Source: Actinomycetes bacterium (GTDB lineage Bacteria; Actinomycetota; Actinomycetes; Actinomycetales; Actinomycetaceae). From it: 47,612 nucleotides of DNA. The notes beneath the pieces are model-generated. The model saw nothing but the letters and a program-made list of their open reading frames with translations, made no database searches and was not told the origin of the DNA. Location: NCBI GenBank assembly GCA_023389315.1, contig JAEWEQ010000070.1:1-47612 (forward strand). Reading direction: 5' to 3'. Numbering within the stretch: position 1 is the first letter of the stretch; each line of letters begins with the position of its first letter. Below are positions 16,330 to 24,379 of this stretch, in pieces. A program made the translations under genes and the position numbers.

Positions 16330-17235
16330 TCACCGCCTTTGCGCGTTGCCAGATTTGTTCCTCTCATCGCCGTGGTTACCACTGGAGCGGTTGGCGCTAA
16401 GCCTGCCACCCGCAGTGGCTGGGTCGGTGTCGTCTTTACCGTCGGTGCGAGTCTTCGTGGTGACCGAGTAAGTGCCGGTCTGTTCTTTTTCGGGGGTGGT
16501 CACGCGGATGCGGTCCACCGAGTAATCCTGTTTGGGATACTGACTGGCGACGAGAACGCGCCCGTCCCTGGCGGCACCAATGCTGGCATCGGTGGCGGTG
16601 ATGATGGATTTACCTTCCCGCAACACGTTGATAGTTTCGCCGCGCACTTGGATTTGTACTCGGTGGGCAGGACCAGCGGTGTTAGCGGGGAAAGCCACTT
16701 CCCGCTGTTCGGCGAGGCGTTCGGTTTGGCCGTTGGTGACTTTCTCCAGCCGTACCAAGGAGTGGGGGCCGTCAATATTGAGCTGGAAACGGCTGGCACC
16801 TTGAGAGTCACCGAAGAACCCGAACTTCAAGGCGGCATTAGTGTGGCCCTCGTGGATGTAGAAGTCCACATCCATGGTGAGGTCGTGGGCCAGCAGGTCG
16901 CTACGTGAGAGCAACCGGTTTTCCGGTCCACCACCTTTCACCCAGGCGCGCGAGTCGCGGAACTCGATGGTGGAAGCACCGGCGGTGTGGGTGACCCAAC
17001 GGTTGGCTGCCCCCTCGTCGAAGTTTTCCTCCAATAGCATCCGCTCGGCTTCGGCTTCGGGATTCTCTTCGCCTGCCGGTGCGACAGCGCCTTCCTCGCC
17101 CGTCGGTGCGGCTGGTTCACTTTCGTTAGTAGCCACGGGAACGGGCGTGGGTTCCGCCCCCGCTGGCGTAGCAACTAGCAGAGGCGCAAAACACAACCCT
17201 GCTAAGGCGACAGTGGCGGTTAAGCGACGTCGCAT
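16330..17235 (-). CDS. Secreted concanavalin-like (LamG/DUF1080-like) protein of unknown role
   Basis: 301 residues, start ATG 17235 after AAGGAGATAAGGC. A clear signal peptide (basic MRRR, hydrophobic core, ATPAGA cleavage near 28) is followed by an acidic Pro/Glu linker and one beta-rich domain (about 65-245). Segments like LLEENFDEG, a GPENRLLSRSDL turn, TMDVDFYIHEG, FGFFGDSQGASRFQLNI and HRVQIQVRGETINVLREG resemble the jelly-roll domains of DUF1080/LamG proteins. No catalytic motif or sortase signal is seen; the C-terminus is a hydrophilic charged tail. It lies 57 nt downstream of the GH20 gene in the same operon. I infer a secreted glycan-binding or accessory role, but the function is not known to me. 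Confidence 0.7.
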   Translation of the reverse strand: MRRRLTATVALAGLCFAPLLVATPAGAEPTPVPVATNESEPAAPTGEEGAVAPAGEENPEAEAERMLLEENFDEGAANRWVTHTAGASTIEFRDSRAWVKGGGPENRLLSRSDLLAHDLTMDVDFYIHEGHTNAALKFGFFGDSQGASRFQLNIDGPHSLVRLEKVTNGQTERLAEQREVAFPANTAGPAHRVQIQVRGETINVLREGKSIITATDASIGAARDGRVLVASQYPKQDYSVDRIRVTTPEKEQTGTYSVTTKTRTDGKDDTDPATAGGRLSANRSSGNHGDERNKSGNAQRR

Positions 17236-17292
17236 GCCTTATCTCCTTACTTCAACATCGTCGTCGGGTAATGGTTATGGTGTGATTGCGAA

Positions 17293-18555
17293 CTACAACC
17301 CCAAGTGCGGTTTGATGATTTCGTACTCGGCGGCCACCGCGGCTCGCAGTTGTGCAACAGTGGATTCTTCCAACGTCTGTGATTGCGGCGGGCAAGGTAC
17401 CACGTCCTCCCCACTCGCATTCGACGTTGGCACCGGGCGCCACATGCGGGCAGCCACCGCCAACAGGCGCGGCATCAGCATCTGCATCACGTCCTGGTGG
17501 TCGAGGACGAACTCGGACCACAGGCAGGTTTCCACTCCGATGCAGCGCGGATCGTCGGGCGCGTTCCACTGCGCCCGCAAAATGTCGTCCACACTAATGC
17601 TCTTCGCCATGCCTTTTTGCAACGGGTCCCCCTCGGGATCCACGCGGTTGAGGTAGAGGGTGCGCGCATCGGTGAAGACGTACTTTTGTTCATATTCATC
17701 CAGGTCACCCAGGCCGCTATCTTGACCCCAGGCGGTGACGAGGACGTCTGTGTCGAGTTGGCTGCGGATGTCGTTCCACACCACCGGGATGCGCCCGCGT
17801 GAACGGACGATTTCGATCCCGAAGTTCATGAACCATGCTTGCAGTTGGCTGGGGTGGTCCCACCCGCGCTGGCGCATGAGTTCCACCATTTCCGGGTCGG
17901 ATTCCCACTGCTGGTAGGCACATTCGTCGCCGCCGATGTGGAGGTAGCGGCCGGGGAACAGTTCCATCACTCGTTCCAGGGCAGCGCGCACCAGGTCCAG
18001 GGCAGCGTCGTTGGGCCACAGCAGGTCGTTGGCGGCGGGCCAGTACATGTGTTCGCGCATCGACCCTTGCGGTAGTGGTAGGTGGTCGGGGCGTCCGATC
18101 TCGGGGTAGGCCAAAATCGCGGCCGCCATGTGTCCGGGGAAGTCCACTTCCGGGATGATTTCGATTCCCAGTTCATCGGCGAGGGCGACTACTTCCCCGA
18201 TCTGCGCATCGGTGTAGTAACCGTTCTTCCACCTTCCGGGAGCGTCCTTTATGGAGCGTTCCAGGGTGTCTTCCCACAGGGAGTTGTAGTTGCGGAACTC
18301 GTCGCGCGGCAAGGTGGCGGCGTGGGTTGTTAGGCGCGGGTAGCCGGGTACTTCGAAACGCCAGCCCTGGTCGTCGGTCAGGTGCCAGTGGAAGCGGTTG
18401 AAGCCGTAGCGGTGCGCCAGGTGCAGTACCTTTTTGATGGATTCCAGGTCGTGGCAGGTGCGGGCGGAATCCATCATCAGGCCGCGCCACTGGTAGGGGC
18501 TGCAACGGTTTTCTCCGGGCCCCACCAGGGGGGCGGGTAGTGCGGGGAAGGTCAT
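17293..18555 (-). CDS. GH20 beta-N-acetylhexosaminidase, cytoplasmic
   Basis: 420 residues. WRGLMMDSARTCHDLESIKKVLHLA starts the (beta/alpha)8 barrel; HWHLTDDQGWR (56-66) and EVDFPGHM (136-143) are GH20 landmarks; HIGGDE 206-211 holds the D210-E211 pair used in substrate-assisted catalysis. It cleaves terminal beta-GlcNAc or GalNAc. There is no signal peptide, and the usual N-terminal GH20b domain is essentially missing, so the protein is a short cytoplasmic form. Its ATG overlaps the permease stop (ATGA, 18555-18552), coupling it to the importer. Together they indicate uptake of an intact N-acetylhexosamine-containing oligosaccharide followed by internal cleavage. Confidence 0.93.
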   Translation of the reverse strand: MTFPALPAPLVGPGENRCSPYQWRGLMMDSARTCHDLESIKKVLHLAHRYGFNRFHWHLTDDQGWRFEVPGYPRLTTHAATLPRDEFRNYNSLWEDTLERSIKDAPGRWKNGYYTDAQIGEVVALADELGIEIIPEVDFPGHMAAAILAYPEIGRPDHLPLPQGSMREHMYWPAANDLLWPNDAALDLVRAALERVMELFPGRYLHIGGDECAYQQWESDPEMVELMRQRGWDHPSQLQAWFMNFGIEIVRSRGRIPVVWNDIRSQLDTDVLVTAWGQDSGLGDLDEYEQKYVFTDARTLYLNRVDPEGDPLQKGMAKSISVDDILRAQWNAPDDPRCIGVETCLWSEFVLDHQDVMQMLMPRLLAVAARMWRPVPTSNASGEDVVPCPPQSQTLEESTVAQLRAAVAAEYEIIKPHLGL

Positions 18556-19493
18556 CCTTTAACTGCTCCTGCGACCATGCCTTGAGAGATCTTGTTTTGC
18601 ACAATGAGGAAGATGATGATCACCGGGATGGCGATCAGCGTAGCACCGGCCATCACTGCGCCCCAGTCGGTGGACTTCAGGCCCTGTTGGAAGGACTGCA
18701 ACCAGATCGGCAAGGTCACGGAAGAGTCCTTCGACAGTACGATCAGCGCCAGGGTGTATTCGTTCCAGGCGAACAGGAACCCGAACACGGAGGTCGCCAC
18801 GATACCCGGCGCCAGCAGCGGCAAGGTTACGCGCATGAATGCTCCCACGGCGGAGCAGCCGTCAACTTTTGCAGCTTCTTCCAGTTCAATCGGAATGCCA
18901 TCTACGAAGCCACGCATCATCCAGGTAATGAACGGCACGATGGTACCGATGTAAAGCAGTGACAGGCCCACGATGGAGTTCAGCCCGAAGATGGAGGAGT
19001 ATTGCCCGAACTCATCGAGCATTCGGTACTGGGAGATGAACAAGGCTTCCGCGGGGATCATCTGCACCACCAGGATAGAGATGATCATGATGGTGCGTCC
19101 GCGGAACCGGAAGCGCGACAGGGCGAAGGAGGCCACCAGGGCGCCGGTGGCTCCGAACGCCACGGTGAGGGCACCGGCGGTGAGGGAGGCCCGCAGGGCG
19201 GGGAAGAAGTTGGGGTTGGTGATGGCGGTGATGAAGTTATCGAAGGTGAAGTTCTTCGGAATCAGGTTCGGCGGCCACGACAGTAGGTCGCGGTCGGGCT
19301 GGAACGCGGAGTTCACCATCCAGTACACCGGCACCAGCCACAGCAGGGCGATTAGCAGCGCGGCGACATTAGCCACCGGGTGTTTGAAGCGTCGGTTGGC
19401 ACGGCGCGGCTTGGTGGGCGCGCCAGCCTTGGCAGAAGTTTCAGCGGAGGTTTCGGCAGGCACCAGTTGAGTGGTGGCGGTTGCGTCAGACAT
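18552..19493 (-). CDS. Carbohydrate ABC permease (MalG type)
   Basis: 313 residues with six membrane helices and the EAA loop EEAAKVDGCSAVGAFMRVTLPLLAPG facing the ATPase. N-terminal 40 residues are Ala/Thr-rich and cytoplasmic. Its ATG shares one base with the stop of the preceding permease gene (TAATG). It forms the inner-membrane channel with the MalF-type partner. No ATPase gene is in this operon; actinobacterial sugar importers often share one MsiK-type ATPase encoded elsewhere, which I assume here. Confidence 0.92.
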   Translation of the reverse strand: MSDATATTQLVPAETSAETSAKAGAPTKPRRANRRFKHPVANVAALLIALLWLVPVYWMVNSAFQPDRDLLSWPPNLIPKNFTFDNFITAITNPNFFPALRASLTAGALTVAFGATGALVASFALSRFRFRGRTIMIISILVVQMIPAEALFISQYRMLDEFGQYSSIFGLNSIVGLSLLYIGTIVPFITWMMRGFVDGIPIELEEAAKVDGCSAVGAFMRVTLPLLAPGIVATSVFGFLFAWNEYTLALIVLSKDSSVTLPIWLQSFQQGLKSTDWGAVMAGATLIAIPVIIIFLIVQNKISQGMVAGAVKG

Positions 19494-20488
19494 TATTCCA
19501 CGCCTCCTTGACGGTAGAGCATCTGCAGGTAGCGGCCGGTGAGCAGCAAGGTGAGCAGCAGGATCACCATGGCGAGGGCGGATGCCACCCCGTAGTTGCC
19601 TTCCGCGATACCGGTTTTGTACACGTAGGTACCCAGTAGGTTCGTTTCACTGGCGATGGTGCCAGCTTGTTGGAGTACGTAGATTTGGGTGAAGACACGC
19701 AGGTCCCAGATGATTTGCAGCACCCCGATCAGGGCGATCACCGGCGTGATGATGGGCAGCATTATCCGCATGATCTGCTGGGCGTCGGAGGCCCCGTCGA
19801 TCTGGGCCGCTTCCAGCAGTTCGGGGGAAACTTGCGCCAAGGCTGCGTAGATGGTGGTGGTCACCAGGGGCAGTGATTGCCAGATGATGATGGCGGAGGC
19901 CACCAGGTAGAAGTACCAGTAGTTGTGTCCCAGCCAGTGGAAACCTTCGAAGCTGCGCAGTCCGATGACGGACAGGAAGTAGTTCACTAAACCGGAGCGG
20001 GGTTCAACCAGCCATTGCCACACGGTGAGGGAGGCCAGCGCCGGCATGGCCCACACGATGATGAGGGCGGTGTTTACGAAGGCGCGTACGACTTTGGTTA
20101 GTCGTAGCATCAGGACCGCCAGGCCCACGCCGAGAACCATTGTGATCCCGGCGGTCCAGATGCAAAAGAGTACAGATTTGACGAAGACAACCCAGAAGTA
20201 GGAGTCGGTCAGGATCTTGGCATAGTTGTCAAAGCCCGCCCATTCGGCGGGGGCGCCGAACTGTTGAGCCAGTCCAAATTCTTGGAAGGACATGATGGTT
20301 TGCCGTACCAGGGGGTATCCCAGTGCCAGCATTACCATCAGAACCATCGGTAACAGCAGTAGCCAGGGGGCTACCTTGCGTCCCCAGTGGCGCCGCCGTT
20401 GCGGCAACGCCTGGGGGGCGCTGTTATCGGCTTGTGCACGGGCCTGCCCATCGGGGGCTGGGGCCTGCGCTTGACTTGCTACGTTCAC
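19493..20488 (-). CDS. Carbohydrate ABC permease (MalF type)
   Basis: 331 residues from GTG 20488. Six to seven membrane helices and an EAA loop LLEAAQIDGASDAQQIMRIMLPIITP. The N-terminal cytosolic segment (about 1-36) is rich in Ala, Gln and Arg. It lies 20 nt after the binding-protein gene, in the usual order binding protein, MalF, MalG. Confidence 0.92.
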   Translation of the reverse strand: MNVASQAQAPAPDGQARAQADNSAPQALPQRRRHWGRKVAPWLLLLPMVLMVMLALGYPLVRQTIMSFQEFGLAQQFGAPAEWAGFDNYAKILTDSYFWVVFVKSVLFCIWTAGITMVLGVGLAVLMLRLTKVVRAFVNTALIIVWAMPALASLTVWQWLVEPRSGLVNYFLSVIGLRSFEGFHWLGHNYWYFYLVASAIIIWQSLPLVTTTIYAALAQVSPELLEAAQIDGASDAQQIMRIMLPIITPVIALIGVLQIIWDLRVFTQIYVLQQAGTIASETNLLGTYVYKTGIAEGNYGVASALAMVILLLTLLLTGRYLQMLYRQGGVE

Positions 20489-20508
20489 GATCCTGCCGCC
20501 CTACTTGG

Positions 20509-21807
20509 TTACTTACCGGAGTTGAGTTTTTCTTCGATCTGCTTGTTGAATTCGTCGGCCAGGGCCTTGATGTCTTCACCCTTGGCGATCTTGCCGTAGA
20601 ACTCAGACAGTTCGCCGCCACCGAAGTTGACGCCCCATTCCGGGCTGTTCGGGGTCAGCTTGGAGTTGGAAACGATCTTGGAAGCCAGGTCGCCGAAGGG
20701 GCTCTTGGCGTCCACACCGTACTTGGTGTTACCCGGTACCCAACCGTCGAGTTCGGCAACCTTCTTCTGGAAGCCTTCAGAGAAGATGGTCTTGAGGGCT
20801 TTCTTCGCTAGTTCAGGGTTGGGGGCCTTGGTAGCCAGGGCAATGTTGGAGCCACCGGCGAAGGTCTTGCCCGGTTCACCTTCCTTGTCGGAGGGGATGG
20901 CGAAGACACCGACCTTGTTTTCGTCCCAGAACTTCTGGTCGATCTTCGTACCGATGTTGCCGGTACCGATCAGGACACCGGTTTCACCCTTGTTGAAGTA
21001 GTTCTCGAAGGACTTCTGGGCAGCTTGGGAGTCGAGGGCGTACTTGGTGCCGCCGTCGAAGATTTCCTTCAGGCCTTCCAGGGCCTTGATGGATTCGGGG
21101 GAGTTCACCTTGCCGACCCACTTGTCACCTTCCAGCTGGGCGTAGTCGAAGCCCTTGGCGAACAGGTAGGAGTGGATGCCGTGGACGTCCACCGCAGCCA
21201 TGTACATGCCGGAGAAGTTGTCAGTACCTTCGGGGTTCTTCTCTTGCAGGGCAATTACAGCCTTGGTGAATTCGTCGATGGTCTTAGGTACTTCGATGCC
21301 GGCCTTTTCGAACAGGTCGGTGCGGTAGTACACGCCGCGCGCACCGGCGTACAGCGGCAGCGCGAAGATCTTGCCATCTACGGTGGAGGCTTCCACGAAG
21401 GACTGGATCAGTTCGTCACCGCCCAGGTCGGGGTAGATGTCGGAAACATCAGCGAAGGCGCCTACCGTAGTGAAGGTAGTGGTCTGGGTGTTACCGATTT
21501 CCACCAGGTCGGGGCTTTCGTTGTTCGAAGCCAGGGAGGTTTGCAGCTTGGAGACGATGCCGTCCCACTGCTGGACCTCGATCTTCAGTTCGGAACCGGG
21601 GTTTTCTTTGGCAAACTCATCAGCCAGGTACTGGCGGGTCTCATCGGAGAATGAGCCTTCCATTACCCACATGCGGACGGTGCCACCTTGTTCACCGGCG
21701 CTTTCGCTGGACCCAGCCTTCGGCGCGGTGGAGCCTCCACCACATCCGGCCAGCACTAAAGCTCCAGTTGCCACCAAAGCGGCGGCGCTGAACATCTTTT
21801 TCATCAT
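20509..21807 (-). CDS. Sugar-binding lipoprotein of ABC importer
   Basis: 432 residues. Lipoprotein signal MMKKMFSAAALVATGALVLAGC with lipobox LAGC, then a Gly/Ser linker and a family-1 extracellular solute-binding fold (VRMWVMEGSFSDET near 45, VYYRTDLFEKAGI, NTKYGVDAKSP). Delivers an oligosaccharide to the two permeases. The ligand is inferred from the neighbouring GH20 and sulfatase to be a (sulfated) N-acetylhexosamine oligosaccharide; NgcE-like chitobiose-type specificity is the nearest known parallel. Start ATG 21807 has GGAAG at 6 nt. Transcribed from the promoter at 21868-21896. Confidence 0.92.
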   Translation of the reverse strand: MMKKMFSAAALVATGALVLAGCGGGSTAPKAGSSESAGEQGGTVRMWVMEGSFSDETRQYLADEFAKENPGSELKIEVQQWDGIVSKLQTSLASNNESPDLVEIGNTQTTTFTTVGAFADVSDIYPDLGGDELIQSFVEASTVDGKIFALPLYAGARGVYYRTDLFEKAGIEVPKTIDEFTKAVIALQEKNPEGTDNFSGMYMAAVDVHGIHSYLFAKGFDYAQLEGDKWVGKVNSPESIKALEGLKEIFDGGTKYALDSQAAQKSFENYFNKGETGVLIGTGNIGTKIDQKFWDENKVGVFAIPSDKEGEPGKTFAGGSNIALATKAPNPELAKKALKTIFSEGFQKKVAELDGWVPGNTKYGVDAKSPFGDLASKIVSNSKLTPNSPEWGVNFGGGELSEFYGKIAKGEDIKALADEFNKQIEEKLNSGK

Positions 21808-21867
21808 GAGTGCTTCCTTGCAGTCGATCGGACAGAGGGAGGTCTGGATGCTCCGCTCCTATTAAGC

Positions 21868-21896
21868 ATTATGTAACGCCACCCCAGTAGCGTCAA
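21868..21896 (-). promoter_or_regulatory. Promoter of the glycan-import operon
   Basis: On the minus strand TTGACG (21896-21891), a 17-nt spacer and CATAAT (21873-21868). Each hexamer matches the vegetative consensus at five of six positions. Expected start is about 55 nt before the lipoprotein ATG. Confidence 0.75.
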
Positions 21897-21911
21897 GTAT
21901 CTTTACACAAT

Positions 21912-21925
21912 ACTGATATATTAGT
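21912..21925. promoter_or_regulatory. Candidate ROK-regulator operator
   Basis: ACTGATATATTAGT is a 14-bp inverted repeat with one mismatched pair, inside an AT-rich stretch flanked by CACA and TGTG. It lies between the divergent importer and ROK genes, 16 bp upstream of the importer -35. AT-rich palindromes are typical of NagC/Mlc-type sites; assignment is by position only. Confidence 0.4.
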
Positions 21926-22017
21926 GTGACACGCATCTCTGACGATGCTCGTCCGGTACACTCATAGACAACTTTTCTGACCGCGTGCCACTCCCATCAT
22001 GCCCACCGGAGCACAAT

Positions 22018-23229
22018 ATGACTGCCCCTTCCCTACCCGCCGGCGCCCCCGTCCTCGCCGATCTACCCCCGAATGCCCGCCGTCTACTGCTGGAATTAAT
22101 GACCAACGGGCCCACTCACCGCGCTGACCTTGCCCGCGCACTGGGGGTTTCACGCACCACCATCACCAACTTGACCACCAGTTTGATCGAGGACGATCTG
22201 CTGGAAATCATCGAAACCGACCGCAGCCAGTTGAAGCGCCCTGTCGCCACCACCGCGCGCCTGGGAACCCTGGTTTCCCTGGCTTTCTTCGTCGATACCT
22301 GCGCCCTGGCGATCACCACTTTCGACGGTCGGCTGGCGGCGCAAGCCTCGGTAGCTATCGCCCCCACCCTCAGTGCCCGCGAGCGCCTGGACACCGCGAT
22401 TGAGCTGGTGCGCGCCACCTACCGTCAACACCATTTGGACGTGGAGTCGTTGCGGGGCATCCACTTGGCGTTGGACACGCAGGTGAATACTCGCACCGGT
22501 GACATTCACGCCGAGCACGCTTCGGTGCGCTGGTACGGGGTGAACCCGCTGCAGTATCTGCGCGCCGCTTTCCCCGTGCCGATCCTGTTGGAAAACTCCA
22601 TCCGCCTCAGCGGCCTGGCCGAAGCCCTGTGGGGGGCGGGCAGTGGGCACCGGGACGTGCTGTACCTGAGTGTGCGCCGCGGTGCTACCTCCGCCCACAT
22701 TCAAGACGGGGCGATTGTTTCTGGCTCTCACGGCGGTGCCGGGGAGTTCGGTCACGTTGTCTACCATTGGGACGGGCCACCGTGTGCGTGCGGTAACCGC
22801 GGGTGCGCGATGCAGTACATGTGCATCCCCGCCCTCGTGGGGAACTATCAAAAACGCACCGGCCGGCAAGTGGATTGGCCGCAGTTCTTACAATTGGTGG
22901 AGGCGGGCGACCAGGTGGCGCAGGGGATTGCCGAGGACGCCGCGGTGGTGTGTGCGCGCACCCTTATTAACGTCGCCCACGTCCTCGACCCGGGGGTGGT
23001 GATTATTGACCGGGCGGGGGTGGCGCGCCTGCCGAATTTCATTGACGAGGTCGGTCACTACCTGGGCGAGCACGCGCTACCGCTGGTGGGTCGCCACCTG
23101 CAGGTGATTGCCTCCACCCTGCCCGACGTGGTGGGAGCAACCGCGCGGGCGGGTATTCATCCGCTGCGCCAAAGCGCGCAAGTGCAGGCGCTGGTGGGCG
23201 CCACCAACGGAAACGGCGGCGCCCACTAA
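22018..23229 (+). CDS. ROK-family transcriptional regulator
   Basis: 403 residues from ATG 22018 (GGAG 8 nt upstream); a GTG 33 nt earlier is less likely. The N-terminal winged HTH (about 20-70) has HRADLARALGVSRTTITNLTTSLIEDDLL. The ROK domain follows: GGAGEFGHVVYHWDGPPCACGNRGC carries the ExGH and C-x-C-G-x-x-G-C zinc motifs. The glucokinase-type catalytic DG at the sugar site appears changed, fitting a regulator rather than a kinase. ROK repressors sense free or phosphorylated amino sugars. Divergent placement next to the importer operon makes it the likely repressor of the sulfoglycan locus. Confidence 0.9.
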   Translation: MTAPSLPAGAPVLADLPPNARRLLLELMTNGPTHRADLARALGVSRTTITNLTTSLIEDDLLEIIETDRSQLKRPVATTARLGTLVSLAFFVDTCALAITTFDGRLAAQASVAIAPTLSARERLDTAIELVRATYRQHHLDVESLRGIHLALDTQVNTRTGDIHAEHASVRWYGVNPLQYLRAAFPVPILLENSIRLSGLAEALWGAGSGHRDVLYLSVRRGATSAHIQDGAIVSGSHGGAGEFGHVVYHWDGPPCACGNRGCAMQYMCIPALVGNYQKRTGRQVDWPQFLQLVEAGDQVAQGIAEDAAVVCARTLINVAHVLDPGVVIIDRAGVARLPNFIDEVGHYLGEHALPLVGRHLQVIASTLPDVVGATARAGIHPLRQSAQVQALVGATNGNGGAH

Positions 23230-23401
23230 CAGCATCTTTGGGTGCGCCGGGAACGGCACGCAACTCAATTTTCCCCATCATCGCGGCATTCTCGTCTCAC
23301 CTAAACGGTGACCTAGGTATTGCTCTGAGCATTATTACTGTGGTAGTCTTTCGGTAACAGTCCCTGGCCGTTGACCTCTCCGCTGATAAGGAGTGTTGCC
23401 G
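23230..23401. other. Gap between ROK gene and leader ORF
   Basis: Composition drops from GC-rich to mixed here. A possible weak promoter TTGCTC-18-TAGTCT lies at about 23313-23350. Nothing else was recognised. Confidence 0.25.
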
Positions 23402-23425
23402 ATGACCGGGACTTTTTATTTATAG
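23402..23425 (+). CDS. Possible 7-codon leader ORF before the NYN gene
   Basis: ATG 23402 begins MTGTFYL-stop. AAGGAG at 23388-23393 stands 8 nt before the ATG, the best ribosome site in this stretch, and the stop lies 17 nt before the NYN start. It could be a translated leader that couples or attenuates the next gene, or a chance ORF left from an older gene start. Confidence 0.3.
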   Translation: MTGTFYL

Positions 23426-23442
23426 TCGCGAGGTGAATGTCA

Positions 23443-24222
23443 ATGGTGACGCAACCGGATCGTCAACGTCAGTGGATAGACCCTATTCAAGTCCGGAAAC
23501 AGGTTGTTACCGCCATCATTGTAGACGGTGGCTTTTATCGAAGGCGGGCTCGTGTGCTTTTCGGAGAGAAGGAGGCAGCTGCTCGGGCCGAGGAGCTTCT
23601 TATCTATTGCCGTCGCCACATTCGCCAGGCTCAAGCTTCGCTCTATCGAATCTACTACTACGACTGCCCTCCCTCTGAAAAAGTCATCTTCCATCCGCTA
23701 ACAAGAAGGCAAGTTAATCTGCGCCAGAGTTCTGAATATAAGTGGATGACCGATTTCCTTCTAGCCCTTACTAAGAAACGTAAAGTAGCGTTACGCCGCG
23801 GAGAAGAACTCGAGACACAACATGGCTACACATTGAGAACGGAACCACTAAAAAAATTGTGTAGCGGAGCTATAACTATTGATGATCTAAGCGAAGAGGA
23901 TTTTTCTTTAGACATAACCCAAAAGGGCGTGGACATGAGGATTGGGCTGGACATTGCGTCAATTGCTCAGACCGGTATCGTTAATCAAATCATTATGATT
24001 TCGGGGGATAGTGATTTCGTGCCTGCCGCCAAGCATGCGCGGCGCTGCGGTATCGACTTCATACTGGATCCGATGTGGGCACGCATCTCGGACAGCCTCA
24101 GCGAGCACGTCGACGGGGTATTCCAGGCGGTGCGACGGCCTCCGTACAATGAGGGCGATCCGCTTTACTTCGACGCCGATTTGAAAGAGAGTGAAGGCGG
24201 GTTGCTTGACCCCGACTTGTAA
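23443..24222 (+). CDS. NYN-domain (LabA/DUF88-like, PIN-fold) protein
   Basis: 259 residues from ATG 23443, chosen because GAGGT lies 8 nt upstream; ATG 23437 is only 2-3 nt from that site. AIIVDGGFYRRR (D28) opens the NYN fold; KGVDMRIGLDIASIA (D164) and MISGDSDFVPAAKHARRCG (D189, D191) give the other acidic residues of the PIN-like metal site. NYN proteins are predicted RNases acting in RNA processing or in mobile-element conflict. An Arg/Tyr-rich middle (60-120) may bind nucleic acid. The gene stands alone, is less GC-rich than its neighbours and lacks the CGAGGRCGG 9-mer, so recent acquisition is plausible. No defence partner genes are adjacent. Confidence 0.85.
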   Translation: MVTQPDRQRQWIDPIQVRKQVVTAIIVDGGFYRRRARVLFGEKEAAARAEELLIYCRRHIRQAQASLYRIYYYDCPPSEKVIFHPLTRRQVNLRQSSEYKWMTDFLLALTKKRKVALRRGEELETQHGYTLRTEPLKKLCSGAITIDDLSEEDFSLDITQKGVDMRIGLDIASIAQTGIVNQIIMISGDSDFVPAAKHARRCGIDFILDPMWARISDSLSEHVDGVFQAVRRPPYNEGDPLYFDADLKESEGGLLDPDL

Positions 24223-24241
24223 GATGCGCCGAAGACAGGGA

Positions 24242-24291
24242 CGGGGTCCCCTAAGAGAATGGCTCATAAAGCATTCTCCTAGAAGACCCCG
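24242..24291. terminator. 50-nt near-perfect hairpin after the NYN gene
   Basis: A 20-nt arm (24242-24261, starting CGGGGTC) pairs at 17 of 20 positions with 24272-24291 (ending GACCCCG) around a 10-nt loop. There is no T-run on either strand. It lies between convergent genes and may be a bidirectional terminator, an mRNA-end stabiliser or the remnant of a small palindromic element. A second 7-bp hairpin, CGCTACC/GGTGGCG, lies at 24357-24376 before the heme fusion stop. Confidence 0.5.
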
Positions 24292-24379
24292 CTGCCTAAA
24301 TCGCCCGAATAGTGCTAGACGCTGGATAGTTCAGACGTAAGTGCCACGCCCTGCAACGCTACCGTTTAAGGTGGCGCGG

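Noticed and set aside
23443..24222. NYN gene as part of a defence island
   Set aside because: Neighbours are a sugar regulator and heme genes; no toxin, helicase, methylase or phage gene is near, so a defence role is not supported by context.
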